Part shown: positions 5,733 through 9,840 of the stretch, one piece after another
Layout: every line of letters begins with the position of its first letter
Numbering within the stretch: position 1 is the first letter of the stretch
Origin: QHWT01 sp046734675
GTDB taxonomy: Bacteria > Acidobacteriota > Vicinamibacteria > Vicinamibacterales > 2-12-FULL-66-21
NCBI GenBank assembly: GCA_046734675.1
Contig: JBKPRU010000173.1
Span: 1 to 9,840 of the forward strand
DNA length: 9,840 nt
Direction: 5' to 3'
The notes under the pieces: generated by a model
Databases searched by the model: none
Told to the model about the DNA's origin: nothing
The model's input: only the letters and a program-made list of their open reading frames with translations
Position numbers and translations under genes: made by a program

Positions 5733-8444
5733 TCACTCGACACCTGATTGTTGCAGCAGCTTTGCGACGAGCGCGCTCCATCCGGTCTGGTGACTGGCGC
5801 CGACGCCCGCTCCCGTATCGCCGTGGAAGTACTCGTGGAACGGGATCAGATCGCGCCAGTACGAATCCTCGTTGAAGGTCATCACACCGCCAAAGACGGG
5901 CCGGCAGTCATTCTCGTCGCGCAGAAAGATGCGGCCGAGGCGGCGCGAGATCTCCTCCGCCACCTCCAAGAGCGTCATCATCCGGCCGGATCCGGCGGGG
6001 CATTCGACCTTGTAGTCGTCGCCGAAGTAGTGATGAAGCTTCTGCAGTGACTCGACGATCAGAAAATTGATCGGGAACCAGATCGGGCCGCGCCAGTTGG
6101 AGTTGCCGCCGAAAAGGCCGGTGCTCGATTCCGCCGGCTCGTAGTCGACGCGATACTCGGTCCCGTTGACGCGCAGCACGAACGGCTGATCGCGGTGGAC
6201 GCGCGAGATGGCGCGAATGCCATACGGCGAGAGGAACTCACGCTCGTCGAGCATCACCGCGAGAATGCGGCGGAGGCGCGCGCCGTCGACGATCGACAGC
6301 AGCCTGCGCTCCCCTTGGCCGGGCGTCCGCATGCACGCGACATTGCCGGTCAGATCGCTGCGGTGCTGGATGAACCAGTCCAGACGGCGGCGGAAGCCGT
6401 CGTGGCGCTGAAGTGTCTCCGGTTCGAGGGTCTGCACGGCGAGCAGCGGAATCAGGCCAACCAGCGAGCGCACCTTCAATGGCCGCCGCGAGTCGTCCGG
6501 CATGTGCAGCACGTCGTAGAAGAACCCGTCCTCGTCGTCCCAGAGGTGGTGTCCCTCGCCGCCGTGGAGGCGCCCGCCGCTCATCGCGTGCGCGATGTTG
6601 AGGAAGTGCTCCCAGAACTTGCTCGCGACATCTTCGTAGGCGGCGTTGTGGTTGGCCAGCTCCATCGCGATCGCGAGCATGTTCAGCGAATACATCGCCA
6701 TCCAGCTCGTGCCGTCGGACTGCTCCAGAATCCCGCCGGTCGGCAGCGGCGCGCTGCGATCGAACACGCCGATGTTATCCAGCCCGAGGAAGCCGCCCTG
6801 GAACACGTTCATGCCGTCGGCGTCTTTGCGGTTGACCCACCAGGTGAAGTTCAGCAGCAGCTTGTGGAACACGCGCTCGAGGAACTTCACGTCGCCGACG
6901 CCGCGGCGCTTCTTCTCGATCTTGTAGACGCGCCACGCCGCCCACGCGTGCACCGGCGGGTTGACGTCGCCAAACGACCACTCGTAGGCGGGAAGCTGTC
7001 CGTTCGGATGCATGTACCACTCGCGGAGCAGCAGCGCGAGCTGTTCCTTCGCGAACTCCGCATCGATCACCGCGAGGGCGACGCAGTGAAACGCCAGATC
7101 CCAGGCGGCGTACCAGGGGTACTCCCACTTGTCCGGCATCGAGATCACGTCGGCGTTGTACAGATGGGTCCACTCGCGGTTGCGGCCGGAGCGCCGTTCC
7201 CCGGGAGGTTGCGGCTGCGCGGGATCGCCCTCGAGCCACTCCTTCACCACGTAGTGATAGAACTGCTTCGACCAGAGCAGGCCGGCGAACGCCTGTCGTG
7301 CGACGTTCCTCGCGTCGCTGGAGAGCTGCGCCGGGAGGACCGCGTCATAGAACTCGTCCGCTTCGCGTTGACGCATCGACACGAGGTCATCGAAGGCGCG
7401 GCCGAACGGCTCCATCACGCCGGGTTCGCGATCGTTCAATCGCAGACGCACCGTGGCCGTCGCGCCCGGCTGCAGCTCCAGCGGGTACCGCGCGGCACCT
7501 TTCGTACCGGCGTGGGCGGGATTCACCGCGTCGCGTTCGCCGCCGATCAGGAAGCGATGGAACGCGTCTTTTACGTACGGCGACGCGTTCGGGTACCCGT
7601 AAATCCGCTCGGTGTTGGTGTCGTTCTCGGTGAACAGCAACTGTGGATCGCCGTCGCAATAGAGCCAGCGATGGCCATATTTCGGCTCCGCAAGCGCAAT
7701 CACCGATCCATCGTCGCCACTCCGTCCGAGCGAGGGCCGAATCGCATCTGGAAACCACGACCAGGTGTTCCTGAACCAAATCGTCGGGAGCACGTCAATT
7801 GCCGCTGGTTCCGGGCCGCGGTTCGTGATGTGCAGTCGAATGAGGATGTCTTCGGGATCGCCCTTCGCGTAATCGATTTCCACGTCGAAGTAGCGGTGCT
7901 CGGCGAAAACACCGGTGTCGACGAGCTCGTACTCGCCGCGCTGCTTGTCGCGGCGGCGGTTTTCCTCGACCAGATCCGCGTACGGAAACGCCGCCTGCGG
8001 ATATTTGTAGAGGAACTTCATGTAAGAGTGCGTGGGCGTCGAATCGACGTAGAAGTAATACTCCTTCACGTCCTCGCCGTGGTTGCCCTCGCTGCCGGTG
8101 AGCCCGAACAGCCGCTCCTTCAGGATGGGATCGCGGCGGTTCCAGAGCGCGACCGCGAAGCAGATGCGCTGGTGGCGATCGCAGATGCCGGCGAGGCCGT
8201 CCTCGTTCCACCGATACGCGCGCGAGCGGGCATGGTCGTGCGGGAAGTAGTCCCAGGCATCGCCACCGGCGCTGTAATCCTCGCGCACGCTGCCCCACGC
8301 GCGGTCGCTGACGTAAGGTCCCCACCGCCGCCAGTGCTTCGTCCGCGCCCGCGCCTCCTCGAGACGGCGAGCCTCGGCGGTCGCGTGGACCTCGGTGCGC
8401 GGTTCGGGCGGCGTGATGCCCTGCTGATCGACTCGTGGCTTCAT
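5733..8444 (-). CDS. GH63-type (MGH1-like) glucosidase
   Basis: A 903-aa protein of the long bacterial GH63/MGH1-like glucosidase group, inverting enzymes that remove alpha-linked glucose. The conserved N-terminal beta-rich domain shows 'RRWGPYVSDRAWGSVREDYS', 'WDYFPHDHARSRAYRWNEDG' and 'SEGNHGEDVKEYYFYVDSTP'. The (alpha/alpha)6 catalytic part follows with 'YPWYAAWDLAFH' (Asp449, candidate general acid), 'LEQSDGTSWMAMYSLNML', and 'GGNSNWRGPIWFP' near residues 777-790. There is no signal peptide, so it is cytoplasmic. The start ATG 8444 (MKPRVDQQG) lacks a strong ribosome binding site; the frame is open to a TTG at 8510, but that stretch is the regulatory dyad and is probably untranslated. It heads the leftward run and is followed at 8 bp by the glucose dehydrogenase, which fits release and oxidation of glucose. 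The natural substrate cannot be read from sequence. Confidence 0.9.
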   Translation of the reverse strand: MKPRVDQQGITPPEPRTEVHATAEARRLEEARARTKHWRRWGPYVSDRAWGSVREDYSAGGDAWDYFPHDHARSRAYRWNEDGLAGICDRHQRICFAVALWNRRDPILKERLFGLTGSEGNHGEDVKEYYFYVDSTPTHSYMKFLYKYPQAAFPYADLVEENRRRDKQRGEYELVDTGVFAEHRYFDVEIDYAKGDPEDILIRLHITNRGPEPAAIDVLPTIWFRNTWSWFPDAIRPSLGRSGDDGSVIALAEPKYGHRWLYCDGDPQLLFTENDTNTERIYGYPNASPYVKDAFHRFLIGGERDAVNPAHAGTKGAARYPLELQPGATATVRLRLNDREPGVMEPFGRAFDDLVSMRQREADEFYDAVLPAQLSSDARNVARQAFAGLLWSKQFYHYVVKEWLEGDPAQPQPPGERRSGRNREWTHLYNADVISMPDKWEYPWYAAWDLAFHCVALAVIDAEFAKEQLALLLREWYMHPNGQLPAYEWSFGDVNPPVHAWAAWRVYKIEKKRRGVGDVKFLERVFHKLLLNFTWWVNRKDADGMNVFQGGFLGLDNIGVFDRSAPLPTGGILEQSDGTSWMAMYSLNMLAIAMELANHNAAYEDVASKFWEHFLNIAHAMSGGRLHGGEGHHLWDDEDGFFYDVLHMPDDSRRPLKVRSLVGLIPLLAVQTLEPETLQRHDGFRRRLDWFIQHRSDLTGNVACMRTPGQGERRLLSIVDGARLRRILAVMLDEREFLSPYGIRAISRVHRDQPFVLRVNGTEYRVDYEPAESSTGLFGGNSNWRGPIWFPINFLIVESLQKLHHYFGDDYKVECPAGSGRMMTLLEVAEEISRRLGRIFLRDENDCRPVFGGVMTFNEDSYWRDLIPFHEYFHGDTGAGVGASHQTGWSALVAKLLQQSGVE

Positions 8445-8515
8445 GACATCGCTTGGATGCTCCAGCACGGAATCGGTTACGCGTAACCGGTGCGCGCGCG
8501 GAACATCCAACCGCC
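8445..8515. promoter_or_regulatory. Dyad-symmetric divergent control region
   Basis: The whole 71-bp spacer between the glucosidase ATG (8444) and the DoxX ATG (8516) is arranged around one centre (between 8481 and 8482). The core is a perfect 16-bp palindrome. Outer arms 8453-8463 and 8500-8510 match as inverse complements at 10 of 11 positions (TTGGATGcTCC versus TTGGATGtTCC). The start codons lie about 37 bp on each side. Both promoters must be in or very near this region, although I see no convincing -35/-10 pair. Confidence 0.7.
8474..8489. promoter_or_regulatory. Perfect 16-bp palindrome CGGTTACGCGTAACCG, candidate LacI-type operator
   Basis: CGGTTACG followed directly by its inverse complement CGTAACCG. 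An even palindrome with central CG and GTTAC/GTAAC half-sites is the form used by LacI-family sugar regulators (compare the E. coli GntR site, also GTTAC...GTAAC). Its position between a sugar-hydrolase operon and a membrane-protein operon fits this. No LacI-family gene is in the window, so the regulator is unidentified. Confidence 0.55.
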
Positions 8516-8947
<432 letters not shown>

Positions 8948-8964
8948 TCGGAGCCGGACGCGTG

Positions 8965-9405
8965 ATGACTGCCCTACTATCGCTCGCGTTCGGCACGTTG
9001 ATTTCGGAAGATCTCACCTGCATCAGCGCCGGCCTCCTGATCCAGCGCGGGGCCGTCGACCCCGTCGCCGGCGTCCTCGCGTGTGCGGCCGGCATCTGGA
9101 TCGGCGACGTCGCGCTGTGGGCGGTCGGCCGGGTGTTCGGACAGGCCGCCCTGCGCTGGCCATGGATTGCTCGTCACGTCGCCGGACGCGGCGTCGAACA
9201 CTTTCGGTGCTCGCTTCGAAATCACGCGGGCTCCGCGATTGTCGGCAGCCGCTTCCTTCCCGGTGCCCGACTCCCCTTCTACGTGATCGCCGGGGTGCTC
9301 CGCATGCCGTGCGGACTGTTTGCGTTGTGGGCGGCCGTCGCCGCGCTGCTGTGGACGCCGCTGCTGGTCATCGCGGCCGTCACGGTCGGTGGATTGGGCG
9401 GCTGA
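8965..9405 (+). CDS. Short DedA/VTT-family membrane protein
   Basis: A 146-aa hydrophobic protein with DedA/VTT features: 'SEDLTCISAGLLIQRG' near the N-terminus, 'AGIWIGDVALWAVGRVFG', and the family signature 'GSRFLPGARLPFYVIAGVLRM' (the R-x-x-P-x-x-R loop). DedA proteins are flippase-like or undecaprenyl-phosphate/lipid carriers in the inner membrane. Typical members have about 200 residues; this one stops after 'LLVIAAVTVGGLGG', so the last helix or helices seem missing, and no other frame downstream restores hydrophobic sequence. The start could be ATG 8965 or GTG 8962, with GGAG (8950-8953) 11 or 8 nt upstream. GTG 8944 would overlap the DoxX stop (GTGA) but has no ribosome binding site. 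It is translated just after the DoxX-like gene. Confidence 0.8.
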   Translation: MTALLSLAFGTLISEDLTCISAGLLIQRGAVDPVAGVLACAAGIWIGDVALWAVGRVFGQAALRWPWIARHVAGRGVEHFRCSLRNHAGSAIVGSRFLPGARLPFYVIAGVLRMPCGLFALWAAVAALLWTPLLVIAAVTVGGLGG

Positions 9406-9411
9406 TCGGCC

Positions 9412-9840
9412 TTACGCCGCGCGCACGGGGTGCCTCGCCAGAAAAGCGGCGGCGTCCTGTCGTCCGAAGTAGCGGCTGAGAATCGTCGCGTCCACTTTCG
9501 TCAGATCCACCATCATCAAGGCGTCGAGGACGTCACCGAAGTGCCGGTCTACGTTGAACCCGATCAGACGCGCGTTGAGTTTCAGGTACTGGCGCAACAG
9601 TACGGGCACGCCTTTGCCGTCACGCTCCGCCGCCGCGACGAGACGGTCGAGCGCCTCGATGGAGTTGGGCACACCCGTAACCTTGTCACTGCGGAATGTC
9701 GCCCTGTTCGTCGCCGTGACGAGCTCCGCCATGTGGTCATCGCGGTGGTTCTGTTCGAGGAACGCCATCAGCAAGCGGCGGGACACGTCTGAGTATCGCG
9801 CGCTGATGCTGACGGGGCCGAATAGCACGCGGTATTCCGG
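9412..9840 (-). CDS. Hemolysin/GNAT-type N-acyltransferase, C-terminal part (partial)
   Basis: The frame is open from the right edge (first residues PEYRVLFGP) to the TAA at 9412-9414, giving the last 142 aa. It matches the COG3176 hemolysin-like/OlsB-type acyltransferase family, often found C-terminal to a PlsC lysophospholipid acyltransferase domain. Diagnostic pieces are 'FGPVSISARYSDVSRRL', 'DGKGVPVLLRQYLKLNARLIGFNVD' and 'GDVLDALMMVDLTKVD', ending 'AAAFLARHPVRAA'. Such proteins acylate ornithine or lysolipids in membrane lipid synthesis. A GTG at 9828 is internal to the domain and not the start. It converges on the DedA-type gene with only 6 bp between the stops. Whether a PlsC domain lies upstream cannot be seen. 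Confidence 0.82.
   Translation of the reverse strand, partial: PEYRVLFGPVSISARYSDVSRRLLMAFLEQNHRDDHMAELVTATNRATFRSDKVTGVPNSIEALDRLVAAAERDGKGVPVLLRQYLKLNARLIGFNVDRHFGDVLDALMMVDLTKVDATILSRYFGRQDAAAFLARHPVRAA

Noticed and set aside
6195..8486. A 763-aa open frame on the plus strand opposite the glucosidase
   Set aside because: It is a mirror of the glucosidase codons: low hydrophobic order, many His/Arg/Val/Ala, no family resemblance. The minus-strand protein has strong GH63 motifs throughout.
8453..8515. Similar N-terminal extensions of the glucosidase and DoxX frames (both start MD-x-P and contain RLRVT and EHP)
   Set aside because: The likeness comes from the palindromic DNA read on both strands, not from a shared leader peptide. 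Both stretches lie before better start codons.
9406..9411. A terminator between the DedA-type and acyltransferase genes
   Set aside because: Only 6 bp separate the stops and I see no hairpin followed by a T run.

Overview
The window is GC-rich, densely packed bacterial chromosome with no mobile element, RNA gene or CRISPR array that I can see. Gene content and protein style (a long GH63-type glucosidase, a zf-HC2 protein, a PLD-like secreted protein with tandem lectin-like modules, strong GC bias at third codon positions) would fit an Acidobacteriota (Vicinamibacteria-like) or similar soil bacterium. That placement is inference only.

Layout. (1) 24-566 (-): a MarR-family regulator. It diverges from (2) 770-3287 (+): a secreted phospholipase D-like protein with an FN3-like domain and two 187-residue lectin-like repeats. 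This gene carries a 2-nt frameshift at about 2315/2316. The 203-bp spacer between genes 1 and 2 holds an inverted repeat that overlaps a candidate -35 box. (3) A four-gene leftward run from 8444 to 3233: GH63-type glucosidase, Zn-dependent glucose-1-dehydrogenase-type enzyme, an 80-aa zf-HC2 zinc-finger protein and an LtrA-family membrane protein. Gaps are 8, 29 and 57 bp, so this looks like one operon. The LtrA gene's 3' end overlaps the PLD gene's 3' end by 55 bp, tail to tail. (4) 8516-9405 (+), divergent from the glucosidase: a DoxX-like membrane protein and a short DedA/VTT-type membrane protein. (5) 9412-9840 (-): the C-terminal part of a hemolysin/GNAT-type N-acyltransferase that runs off the right edge.

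How they may work together: the glucosidase would release glucose from an alpha-glucoside in the cytoplasm, and the neighbouring dehydrogenase would oxidise it to gluconolactone. The zf-HC2 and LtrA proteins are probably co-transcribed, with roles unknown. The 71-bp spacer between the glucosidase and DoxX genes is one large imperfect dyad around a perfect 16-bp palindrome. It resembles a LacI-type operator and is placed to control both directions. This divergent control site is the most interesting non-coding signal in the window. The frameshift in the PLD gene and the absence of the Asp in both of its HKD motifs are the most notable coding oddities.
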